Below are positions 1 through 6,686 of a stretch of DNA of 25,891 bases, in pieces; the stretch's first letter is position 1; every line of letters begins with the position of its first letter. The notes under the pieces are model-generated. The model was given only the letters and a program-made list of their open reading frames with translations. It ran no database searches and was not told the DNA's origin. The stretch is from positions 1 through 25,891 of the forward strand of contig CAJUGZ010000016.1 of NCBI GenBank assembly GCA_910585855.1, given 5' to 3'. Position numbers and translations under genes: made by a program. Source of the DNA: an uncultured Lachnospiraceae bacterium (GTDB lineage Bacteria > Bacillota_A > Clostridia > Lachnospirales > Lachnospiraceae).

Positions 1-117
1 GTGAAAAAAATCCTGTGTATTTCAGCAGAAGTCAAAGAATTTCTAACTTCCCTACAAAGTCACTGCAGCCCAACAGGAGAACCAAAATCCAGCTGTTTCT
101 TGGCTTCTGAAAAGTAA
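1..117 (+). CDS. possible 3' end of a gene cut by the window edge
   Basis: Frame 1 is open from the first base to a TAA at 115-117 (38 codons, beginning GTG AAA AAA ATC and ending LASEK). The stretch is less AT-rich than what follows, which suggests coding sequence. There is no ribosome binding site to see, because it starts at the window edge. I do not recognise the family. It could be a C-terminal tail or a chance open frame. Confidence 0.25.
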   Translation: MKKILCISAEVKEFLTSLQSHCSPTGEPKSSCFLASEK

Positions 118-179
118 ATGAAAGTGATATCATGTACTTTTAATATATGACGTTTCCTATTTTTTCCATTTAATTAAAG

Positions 180-406
180 TCTGTTTCATATCCCAATATA
201 TATATATCAATTTTTTGCCAAATAATAGTATTTTTTCACTGTAATATGGAATAAAAGTTTCTTAGAATCTGTTTTATATTTCAATATATTAATTTTACAG
301 CAACTTTTTTACGGAGTAACAGTATTCTTTTACTATAATACGAAATACAAATTCTTTAAATACCATGAAAAAAATACATGTAAAAAAATACGAAACAGGT
401 TCTTAG
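180..406. repeat. degenerate tandem repeat of about 90 bp with inverted ends
   Basis: Two copies of a unit follow each other. The first (180 to about 264) begins TCTGTTTCATAT and the second (268 to about 358) begins TCTGTTTTATAT. Each ends in an AT-rich stretch closing with TTCTTA or TTCTTTA. A third, inverted end lies at 387-406 (AATACGAAACAGGTTCTTAG) and matches the reverse complement of 261-280 at about 16 of 20 positions. This looks like decayed MITE-type or IS-end sequence. No coding potential was seen in 118-584, which otherwise holds only AT-rich sequence. Confidence 0.35.
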
Positions 407-584
407 GGTTTTTATAAATTTATAGATTTTTGGTAAAAATTTTATAATTTTTCTGACTAATACTATTTGTACAAGTTACTTATTTGTTACTTTTATTTAC
501 TAATTTCTCCTTTTAATTTCTAACTATTCTTGTATTTTCTAAAAAAATTTCCTGTTATATTTTTCTATTGGCTTTCTACTAACA

Positions 585-909
585 GCTAGATTCCGTTTGT
601 TGGTTTGTGCTGCAGCGACTTTGGAGAAAAGTTAGAAAGTCTTAGGATTCTGTTCGAAAATCTAGGATTTTTTGCGTTTCCTGCTTTCATGCAGGGAACG
701 CAAAAAAAGGTGCGTGTTTAGCCCGTGTTTTTAAGAAAGAGATAGGTTATGGTAGAGAAAATCCTTCCTTACACCAGTTACGTTTTGCCTGCGACACGGG
801 CGAATTGCGCACCGGTTCGTCCGGTTAGATGCGCAAAAATCAGAATCCTTAGACTTTCTTACTTTTTGGAAACCGGAGCAGCAGAGCAAATCAACAAACG
901 GAATCTGGC
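585..909. repeat. large imperfect palindrome with nested hairpins
   Basis: The left arm 585-652 is complementary to the right arm 841-909 at roughly 80 percent of positions; both outer tips read AGATTCCGTTTGTTG on their own strand and both inner tips read GGATTCTG. The symmetry continues inward: GGTGCG (709-714) pairs with CGCACC (808-813), and GCCCGTG (721-727) with CACGGGC (795-801). Each half also carries its own hairpin: a 17-bp stem with one G-T pair on the left (668-684 with 691-707, loop TTTCAT), and ACCGG-TTCGT-CCGGT (811-825) on the right. The short open frame inside (from 749) looks like chance reading through the repeat. It could be a MITE-like element, a structured non-coding RNA, or an ancient inverted duplication; I cannot decide from sequence alone. 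Confidence 0.7.
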
Positions 910-974
910 GTCCACTTTACGAAAAATAATCGGCAGCAATTAAAAAAACGATCCTGAAATTCAGAAAAAATAAA

Positions 975-1088
975 CCGTCAAATTTACCGTCAAAAAGATT
1001 TTTTGCTGGTAAATTTTTTTTATTCCCTGGAAGGGTTTTGATAAAAAATAAATCTGAAATATCAGCCGTCAAATTTCTGGTCAAATCG
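975..1088. repeat. paired GTCAAA-type direct repeats
   Basis: CCGTCAAATTT occurs at 975-985 and 1066-1076. Each copy is followed about 12 bp later by a second related half: ACCGTCAAAAA at 986-996 and CTGGTCAAATC at 1077-1087. The pattern is therefore two composite sites of two half-sites with about one helical turn between halves, 91 bp apart. They could be operator sites for a regulator of the downstream gene. No regulator is known for them. Confidence 0.45.
980..1020 (+). terminator. terminator-like hairpin with T-run
   Basis: AAATTTACC (980-988) pairs with GGTAAATTT (1008-1016) and is followed by more T residues. It would end a transcript running through the palindromic element before the TnpB-like gene. 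The 19-nt loop is long and the stem AT-rich, so it is a weak terminator candidate. Confidence 0.4.
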
Positions 1089-1107
1089 TTTAAAAATCTT
1101 TTATTTT

Positions 1108-1161
1108 TCTGCGAAAATTTTTTATTTCATAGAGTGGTATACTCTGCGAAAATCCTATAAT
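1108..1161 (+). promoter_or_regulatory. putative promoter of the TnpB-like gene with a repeated 11-mer
   Basis: A consensus -10 TATAAT lies at 1156-1161, and an alternative extended -10 (TGG TATACT) at 1135-1143. No good -35 is visible for either. The 11-mer TCTGCGAAAAT occurs at 1108-1118 and again at 1143-1153, 35 bp apart, so the two copies bracket the extended -10 and abut the TATAAT. This placement fits an operator, but function is inferred only. Confidence 0.45.
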
Positions 1162-1204
1162 AAAGTAGGAAATATATTGTTATTTGAATGAAGAGGGAGG
1201 AATA

Positions 1205-2506
1205 TTGGAAGGTTCTATTACAATTACATATCAATTAAGGCTTTATCATAGGCATCAGGATTGGTTGATGCAGACTAGACAGCTTTATAATCGGGTGGTT
1301 TGGCATTATTATCAGATCTTGATGAAAGAATCGAACCTTTTAGAGAATAGCAATTTTCTTTTGCTTCGGATATTGGAGGAAAAGAGTATAGGGACAAAAG
1401 AGATGAGGAAAAAAGGAGAAGAGCCTCTTTGGAAATGGGAGGATTTGCCTAAAATTCCTATGTATTTTCGGCGGGCTGCGATTAATACGGCGATTGGAAT
1501 GGCTCGAAGTTTAGCAGGAGGAAGTGCCTCTCAAGCAAAGGGAGTGGATTGTTCGCCGGTGTTTTATAAGGGAATGTATCGGGAATTTGGAGAAGATTCG
1601 ATTCAATTAAAGTTGTACAATGGGAAAAAGTGGGTATGGGTGACTTATCCTTATACGGGACGTTCTATTCCAAAGGAAGGAAAACGATTATCTCCTACTT
1701 TAAAAGTGGAAAAGGGAGGGGCGTATTTGCATGTTCCAGTGGAATTGGCAGTAGGAGATATGCGGACAGTAAGAGAGCGAATGGAACAGGAATCTTTGAT
1801 TTGTGCAGTAGCTGTTCCAGATAGTGATTGTCTAGCGGTCTGCGCTTTGATGAATCGGGATGGGTTGTTGATGGATTTTCGTTTTATAAGGGGCGGAAGG
1901 GCAAGAGAAGCACAGCGAAGGAAAATTTTGAAACGATTAGAGAAAAGCAAAAAAAGTCGGAATGGTTTTGGTAAAAGTCGAAGTTTGGAACAAAATAGAG
2001 GAGAAGGGAAAGGGAGAGAAAATGCACTTCTTTATCAGAGATTGGAACAGATTAATCAGTACTATGCTCATAAAATTAGTCGGGAGATTTTGAATTACTG
2101 TAAGGAAAAGCGGGTCAAGGTTCTTGTTGTTCCCAATTATGAGTATACAATTTCTTTTACAAAATATGCTTATCTTTCTACTAATTCTTTTCGCTGGCAG
2201 GGGAGAGTGATTCTTCGGAATTTAAAGTATAAGGCATTTCGGGAAGGGATTGTTGTAACGGCGATACGTCCTTATCATATTTCAGATCGCTGCAGTGAAT
2301 GTGGGGAACAAATTCAGCGGTATAATGAGGGGCATAAAGCGAGTCGGAATTATTATGGAGGACAGTTATTTTTTTGTCCGAATGGGCATCGGGGAAATGC
2401 AGCATTGAATACTGCAAAAAATATTGGGAGATATTTCCTCAGACAATTTCAGGAAAACAGACTTTGTTCTGGTGAAAGAGAAGAAAGTTGTTTGAATGAA
2501 ATTTGA
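1205..2506 (+). CDS. TnpB-like (IS200/IS605 OrfB family) protein lacking RuvC catalytic residues
   Basis: TnpB proteins are RNA-guided nucleases with an N-terminal RNA/DNA-binding part, a split RuvC domain and a zinc ribbon. Family features here are the N-terminal ITITYQLRLY strand, a basic helix (KRLEKSKKSR), the segment NSFRWQ..LKYKAFREGI, and a zinc ribbon with CSECG (residues 363-367) and FFCPNGH (390-395). The fourth zinc Cys is missing and His may replace it. The three RuvC acidic residues are not found: the usual GIDLG is AVAVP, the usual ExL site is VVPNY, and the last motif reads GHRGNAALNTAKNI with no Asp. Length (433 residues) is normal and the frame is intact, which argues for domestication and not decay. 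I chose TTG at 1205, which has GGGAGG just upstream (spacing 4); TTG at 1184 would add 7 residues. No tnpA or IS ends were recognised. Family membership is fairly sure; a regulatory role is inference. Confidence 0.8.
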   Translation: MEGSITITYQLRLYHRHQDWLMQTRQLYNRVVWHYYQILMKESNLLENSNFLLLRILEEKSIGTKEMRKKGEEPLWKWEDLPKIPMYFRRAAINTAIGMARSLAGGSASQAKGVDCSPVFYKGMYREFGEDSIQLKLYNGKKWVWVTYPYTGRSIPKEGKRLSPTLKVEKGGAYLHVPVELAVGDMRTVRERMEQESLICAVAVPDSDCLAVCALMNRDGLLMDFRFIRGGRAREAQRRKILKRLEKSKKSRNGFGKSRSLEQNRGEGKGRENALLYQRLEQINQYYAHKISREILNYCKEKRVKVLVVPNYEYTISFTKYAYLSTNSFRWQGRVILRNLKYKAFREGIVVTAIRPYHISDRCSECGEQIQRYNEGHKASRNYYGGQLFFCPNGHRGNAALNTAKNIGRYFLRQFQENRLCSGEREESCLNEI

Positions 2507-2523
2507 ATGAGCGGAAATAAAAA

Positions 2524-2668
2524 TGCTGGAAACAGCGAAAAGATATCGGTGACAACATCGGTATTTTGGGTACAGCACCGCCTGTTTCTGCTGCTGCCTT
2601 TTTGTTGATGAATTTTGTTGATAAAAAAGGAAGAAGCACAAGCGAAGAAAAGACAAAAAGATTGTCTT
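2524..2668 (+). ncRNA. hairpin-rich stretch, candidate guide RNA scaffold
   Basis: Directly after the TnpB-like gene, several stems are visible: TGCTG-GAAA-CAGCG (2524-2537, a GNRA tetraloop hairpin), CGGTG with CACCG (2547-2551 with 2576-2580), an extended stem GCTGCTGCCTTTTT with AAAAAGGAAGAAGC (2590-2603 with 2624-2637, two G-A mismatches), and AAGACA with TGTCTT (2650-2655 with 2663-2668). TnpB guide RNAs are known to be encoded at and beyond the 3' end of tnpB, so the position fits. The 3' end and any guide segment cannot be set from sequence alone. It may be only the leader of the next operon. Confidence 0.35.
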
Positions 2669-2689
2669 AGTTGTGCTGCGAGGTATAAA
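2662..2689 (+). promoter_or_regulatory. putative promoter of the polysaccharide operon
   Basis: TTGTCT (2662-2667) and TATAAA (2684-2689) are separated by 16 bp, a fair sigma-A-type match. The -35 lies within the right half of a small inverted repeat (2650-2668), which could be an operator or part of the RNA structure described just upstream. Transcription could also run through from the TnpB-like gene. Confidence 0.4.
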
Positions 2690-2722
2690 AAAAGATTCGT
2701 ATAAAAGAGGATTCAAAAGATT

Positions 2723-3925
2723 ATGGAAGGGGAAAGGATAAAACGGGCATTATTGATAACAACTGTCAGTGGATTTGTACCGCAGTTTGAGCAGAGTAAT
2801 GTTGCTATTTTACAGGAAATGGGATATGAAATTCATTATGCCAGCAATTTTCATCATCCCCATTATGGTTTGGATAATCAGCGATTGAAAGGAAGCGGGA
2901 TTTTTTGTCATCAAATTGATTTTGTGCGTTCTCCTTTTCAGGTGGCGGCAAATAAAAGGGCATATCTTCAATTACTTGCATTATTAAAAAATGAGTCGTT
3001 TGATTTGATTCATTGTCATACGCCGATGGGAGGGGTGCTGGGACGGCTGGCAGCAAAATATAGTCAAAAACGGGAGAAACAAAGGGCATATGTCTGTTAT
3101 ACTGCACATGGATTTCATTTCTTTCGTGGTGCTCCTTTGAGAAACTGGTTATTTTATTATCCGATTGAGCGTTGGCTGGCTCATTATACCGATTGTTTGA
3201 TTACGGTAAATAGGGAAGATTATCAGTTGGCGAAAACATTTCGGCTGCGGAAACGAAAAGGAATAGCGGGGAGAGTAGAAAGAGTTAATGGGGTAGGAAT
3301 TGAGGTTGGGGATTATCAGAAGCTGTCTGGAGTGGAAAATGAAATAAAAAAACAGAAAATCGCATGGATAAGGAAAAAATTAGGAATAGAGGAATCGATG
3401 CTGTTTTTTCTTTCGGTTGGAGAGTTAAATTCTAATAAAAATCATAAGATTGTGATACAGGCATTGGCAAAGAGTAGAGCCAATATTTTTTATGCGATAT
3501 GTGGAGAAGGAGATTCCCGCCTTTTGCTGCAGCGGATGATTCAGCGGTATCATTTGGAAAATCGAGTGAAATTATTGGGGTATCGGGAGGATATTTTGGA
3601 ATTATTAAGGGCGGCGGACGTCTTTGTATTTCCTTCTTTACGGGAAGGGTTATCTCTTTCTTTGCAGGAAGCGATGGCAAGCGGTTTGCCTGTGATTGCT
3701 TCGGATATTCGAGGAAATCGGGAATTGATAAAAGAAGGAAAAGGCGGATGGTTAGTAAAGCCAAAAGATAAAAAGGGATGGATACAGGCAATAGAGGGAT
3801 TACATAAGGCGGATTTGATTCAAATGGGAAAATATAATGCATCTTGCATAAAAAAGTATGACAAAGCGATTGTTACAAAGCAGATGAGAGCGATTTATCG
3901 TTTTTTTAGAGGAGATTACAGTTAG
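2723..3925 (+). CDS. GT4 family glycosyltransferase, EpsD-like
   Basis: This is a cytoplasmic, membrane-associated GT-B retaining transferase that should add a sugar to the lipid-linked glycan. The N-terminal Rossmann half includes HCHTPMGG and YTAHGFHFFRGAP, with the following LRNWLFYYPIERWLAHYTD segment typical of EpsD/CapM-type enzymes. The C-terminal half carries SVGELNSNKNH for nucleotide-sugar binding and the GT4 E-x7-E motif as EGLSLSLQE, around residues 310-320. Length of 400 residues is a little above the family norm, with a basic linker in the middle. It is the first gene of the cluster and is followed 29 bp later by the exporter permease. Donor and acceptor sugars cannot be told from sequence. 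Confidence 0.85.
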   Translation: MEGERIKRALLITTVSGFVPQFEQSNVAILQEMGYEIHYASNFHHPHYGLDNQRLKGSGIFCHQIDFVRSPFQVAANKRAYLQLLALLKNESFDLIHCHTPMGGVLGRLAAKYSQKREKQRAYVCYTAHGFHFFRGAPLRNWLFYYPIERWLAHYTDCLITVNREDYQLAKTFRLRKRKGIAGRVERVNGVGIEVGDYQKLSGVENEIKKQKIAWIRKKLGIEESMLFFLSVGELNSNKNHKIVIQALAKSRANIFYAICGEGDSRLLLQRMIQRYHLENRVKLLGYREDILELLRAADVFVFPSLREGLSLSLQEAMASGLPVIASDIRGNRELIKEGKGGWLVKPKDKKGWIQAIEGLHKADLIQMGKYNASCIKKYDKAIVTKQMRAIYRFFRGDYS

Positions 3926-3954
3926 AAAAAGAATTTAATCGAGAGGAAAAAGAA

Positions 3955-4743
3955 ATGTTGCAGGGGCTTAAGATAAAAATACAAGTTTTTTTGAAATATC
4001 AAAATCTGTTGGCAAATCTGGTATCAAGGGATATAAAGGTTCGCTATCGCCGGTCGGTATTGGGGATGCTTTGGACGGTATTAAACCCTCTTTTGATGAT
4101 GGGAGTGATTACTGTAGTGTTTTCCACTTTGTTTCGGCAAAATATCGAACATTTTCCGATTTATTATTTATCTGGTTCTTTGATTTTTTCTTTTTCATCT
4201 GAAACAACGAGCAATGCACTGTATTCGATTATTGGAAATGCTTCTTTGATGAAAAAAGTATATTTGCCGAAATATTTATTTCCTGTTTCTAAAATTGTAT
4301 CGGGATTGGTGAATTTGGGATTTTCTCTTGTGGCGATGTTTCTTGTGATGTGGCTGTTGGGTGTGGAGTATCGGGTTACGTTATTGCTTTTGCCGATTCC
4401 GATTTTTTATACCTTTTTATTTGCAACGGGATTGGGACTGCTGCTTTCTGCTGCAACGGTATTTTTTCGGGATATTTCGCATTTTTATGGTGTATTTGTG
4501 ATGGCATGGACGTATTTTACCCCTATTTTTTATCCAGTAGATATTTTGCCGGAAACAGCCCGTGCGGTTATGAGCTGGAATCCGATGTTTCATTATGTGC
4601 AATATATGCGGGAATTAATTTTGGCTGGAACATTTCCTAGTATGAAGGAAAATTTGGTCTGCTTTTTATTTGGAGCAGTGATGCTGGTGCTTGGCACTTG
4701 GGTATTTTATAAAAAACAGGATCAGTTTGTACTTTATATTTAA
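3955..4743 (+). CDS. ABC-2 polysaccharide exporter permease (Wzm/TagG type)
   Basis: This 262-residue integral membrane protein has the ABC-2 permease fold. Near the N-terminus it has LVSRDIKVRYRRSVLGMLW, the conserved amphipathic and coupling segment of Wzm/TagG/RfbA proteins. About six membrane segments follow, with LMKKVYLPKYLFPVSKI in the usual place and the typical YFTPIFYP and NPMFHYVQYMREL blocks near the end. It should form the channel that carries a lipid-linked polysaccharide or teichoic-acid-like polymer across the membrane, working with the ATPase encoded next. Lack of a Wzx flippase in the window fits ABC-dependent export. Confidence 0.9.
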   Translation: MLQGLKIKIQVFLKYQNLLANLVSRDIKVRYRRSVLGMLWTVLNPLLMMGVITVVFSTLFRQNIEHFPIYYLSGSLIFSFSSETTSNALYSIIGNASLMKKVYLPKYLFPVSKIVSGLVNLGFSLVAMFLVMWLLGVEYRVTLLLLPIPIFYTFLFATGLGLLLSAATVFFRDISHFYGVFVMAWTYFTPIFYPVDILPETARAVMSWNPMFHYVQYMRELILAGTFPSMKENLVCFLFGAVMLVLGTWVFYKKQDQFVLYI

Positions 4744-4780
4744 AATATTATTTACAGGGCAGAAAAGAGGAAAAAAAGGA

Positions 4781-5509
4781 ATGGGGACTATTATACAGGT
4801 GGAAAATGTTTCCATGATGTTTAATCAGAGCAGTGATCGGATTGATAATCTAAAAGAATATTTGATTCGGCTTTTTAAGAAGCAGTTGATGTTTCAGGAG
4901 TTTTGGGCATTAAAACAGATTTCGTTTACATTAGAACAAGGGGATTCGCTGGGGATTGTCGGACTGAATGGTTCTGGAAAAAGTACGCTGTTAAAGTTAA
5001 TTGCAGGGGTACTGAAGCCGACTAAAGGAACGATTACTACAAAAGGAGCGATTGCACCGTTGATTGAATTGGGAGCGGGATTTGATGATGATTTATCGGC
5101 ACAGGAAAATGTTTATTTAAACGGAGCAATTTTAGGATATTCCAAAGAATATATGGATCACAAATATCAAGAGATTATTACATTTGCTGAGTTACAGGAG
5201 TTTACCCAGCTTCCTTTAAAAAATTATTCTTCTGGAATGAAAGCACGATTGGGGTTTGCGATTGCTACTATGAATGTTCCTGATATTTTGATTTTAGATG
5301 AAGTGTTATCAGTGGGAGATTATAAATTTCAGGAAAAAAGTTTTCATCGGATGGAGGAAATTTTACATTCTGGTGCAACGGTTTTATTTGTATCCCATTC
5401 AGTAGAACAAGTCAGAAAGATTTGTAAAAAAGCACTGTGGCTTTCTAATGGAGAAATGCGGCTGTTTGGAGATGTGGATACGGTTTGCCATGCTTATGAA
5501 AGGAGTTAG
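4781..5509 (+). CDS. ABC polysaccharide exporter ATPase (Wzt/TagH type, short)
   Basis: This is the ATP-hydrolysing partner of the preceding permease. It has Walker A GLNGSGKST (residues 61-69), the LIELGAGFDDDLSAQENVYLNG block typical of polysaccharide exporters, the signature YSSGMKARL (149-157), Walker B ILILDE (169-174) and the switch His in VSHS. Start ATG 4781 follows GAGG at a good distance. The frame is open further upstream but overlaps the permease gene and has no family homology there. At 242 residues the protein ends right after the nucleotide-binding domain. It therefore lacks the C-terminal glycan-binding domain of long Wzt and the extra domain of TagH, so substrate choice probably lies in the permease. 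Confidence 0.9.
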   Translation: MGTIIQVENVSMMFNQSSDRIDNLKEYLIRLFKKQLMFQEFWALKQISFTLEQGDSLGIVGLNGSGKSTLLKLIAGVLKPTKGTITTKGAIAPLIELGAGFDDDLSAQENVYLNGAILGYSKEYMDHKYQEIITFAELQEFTQLPLKNYSSGMKARLGFAIATMNVPDILILDEVLSVGDYKFQEKSFHRMEEILHSGATVLFVSHSVEQVRKICKKALWLSNGEMRLFGDVDTVCHAYERS

Positions 5510-5523
5510 AAGAAAAGGGGAAG

Positions 5524-6663
5524 ATGAAGAAACAGTTACTATTTGTGATTACACAGTTTTATCAAGGCGGGGCAGAGCGGGCACTATTAAATTTATTTCG
5601 GCTGCTTTCTCCAGAGGAGTTTGATATTGATTTTCTTATTTTTGATCAGATTCCATTAAAAAATGCCGTTTCTTTGATACCGCAGATTCCCTCTTGGATT
5701 CGGGTTTGTCATGCAGCAGAAGAGGAAGGAAAATGGGCGATTCTTCGAAAAATCGGGTTTAAGGGGTGGCAGATGCTGACCGGACATCAGTGTTATCGAA
5801 AAAAAGCCTATCAATTTGTACAAAAAAAGCAGTATGATTTGGCATTTTCCTATGGGGAATGGATGTCCCCCGAATTTGTAGCAAAGCGGGTTTTGGCAAA
5901 AAAGAAATTGATTTGGATTCATACCGATTTAGATCAGGCGGCTTTTATAAAAGAAAAGATTCTGTTTGGATTTGATGAGGTATATTATAACTATATTTTT
6001 GTATCGGAACAGTCCAGACGGCGTGCGGAGGCACGTTTTCCGCTGATTAAAGGAAAATCTATGGTGATTCATAATCTCTGTGATGAGGAAGCAATTCGGC
6101 GGGCAGCAAAAGTTTCGGTAAAGGAACTGCAGTCTTATCCGAAACCGTGGTTATTTAGTGTGGGAAATTTAAGAGAAGAGAAAAATTATCCCAGACAGGT
6201 TGAAGTGATGCGGATTTTAAAAGAACGGGGTGTGCCGTGTACTTGGTTTTGTATCGGATCACGAGCGAATCGATTTATAGATCAAAAGGTTGTAAATTTA
6301 ATTCAGGCTTATCAGTTAGAAAAACGATTTCTCTTATTGGGAGTTAAGAAAAATCCGTATTCCTATATGAAACAGGCGGATGCGGTTTTGGTTTTATCGG
6401 ATTTTGAATCTTGGTCTTTGGTGATTACTGAGGCAAAGCTACTGGGTATTCCTGTGATTGCTACACCTACTTCTGGTGCAAAAGAGCAGATAGAAGAAGG
6501 AAAGACCGGACGGTTTACTTCTTTTCAAGCGGAAGAGATAGCGGATACGATTCAGGATTACTTGGCACACCCGGAGAAAAAAGAAGAAATGCAGAGAAAT
6601 TTAAAAGGATTTTCTGTCAGACAGGAAGGAATCTCTGAATTTTATCGGCTGCTGCAGGAGTAG
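5524..6663 (+). CDS. GT4 family glycosyltransferase (type A of the local pair)
   Basis: This 379-residue GT-B enzyme begins KKQLLFVITQFYQGGAERAL, the usual first Rossmann strand with its glycine loop. It has WIHTDLDQ in the N-terminal domain, FSVGNLREEKNYPRQ in the donor-binding domain, and the catalytic E-x7-E as ESWSLVITE near residue 300. It starts 14 bp after the exporter ATPase, with an AGGGGA ribosome site. It is clearly similar over its whole length to the N-terminal half of the 785-residue gene at 7881 (shared NAVSLIPQI/HAVSLIPQI, DFESWS/DYESWS and KTG blocks), so the two arose by duplication. Sugar specificity is unknown. Confidence 0.85.
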   Translation: MKKQLLFVITQFYQGGAERALLNLFRLLSPEEFDIDFLIFDQIPLKNAVSLIPQIPSWIRVCHAAEEEGKWAILRKIGFKGWQMLTGHQCYRKKAYQFVQKKQYDLAFSYGEWMSPEFVAKRVLAKKKLIWIHTDLDQAAFIKEKILFGFDEVYYNYIFVSEQSRRRAEARFPLIKGKSMVIHNLCDEEAIRRAAKVSVKELQSYPKPWLFSVGNLREEKNYPRQVEVMRILKERGVPCTWFCIGSRANRFIDQKVVNLIQAYQLEKRFLLLGVKKNPYSYMKQADAVLVLSDFESWSLVITEAKLLGIPVIATPTSGAKEQIEEGKTGRFTSFQAEEIADTIQDYLAHPEKKEEMQRNLKGFSVRQEGISEFYRLLQE

Positions 6664-6686
6664 GAGGATCAGGGAAAGGGGAAATC

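Noticed and set aside
177..406. CRISPR array
   Set aside because: Only two diverged units of about 90 bp with no short identical repeats and no spacers; no cas genes.
585..909. Invertible promoter (phase switch) for the glycan locus
   Set aside because: The inverted arms are only about 80 percent identical, whereas site-specific inversion needs near-perfect repeats, and no recombinase gene is nearby.
749..943. 64-codon open frame inside the palindromic element
   Set aside because: It reads across the inverted repeat and a hairpin, has no ribosome site, and its product (many Arg, Cys and Ala in no pattern) looks like nothing known.
605..2679. Shared 9-mer TTGTGCTGC at 605-613 and 2671-2679 as a guide-target match for the TnpB-like system
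   Set aside because: Nine bases are too few to mean anything in this length of sequence, and the flanks do not match.
3432..3842. 136-codon minus-strand frame within the first GT4 gene
   Set aside because: It is antisense to a well-supported glycosyltransferase gene, with no ribosome site or known domain.
4691..4780. Extended N-terminus of the exporter ATPase from ATG 4691
   Set aside because: It would overlap the permease gene by over 50 bp, the added residues match no ABC family start, and ATG 4781 has a good ribosome site.
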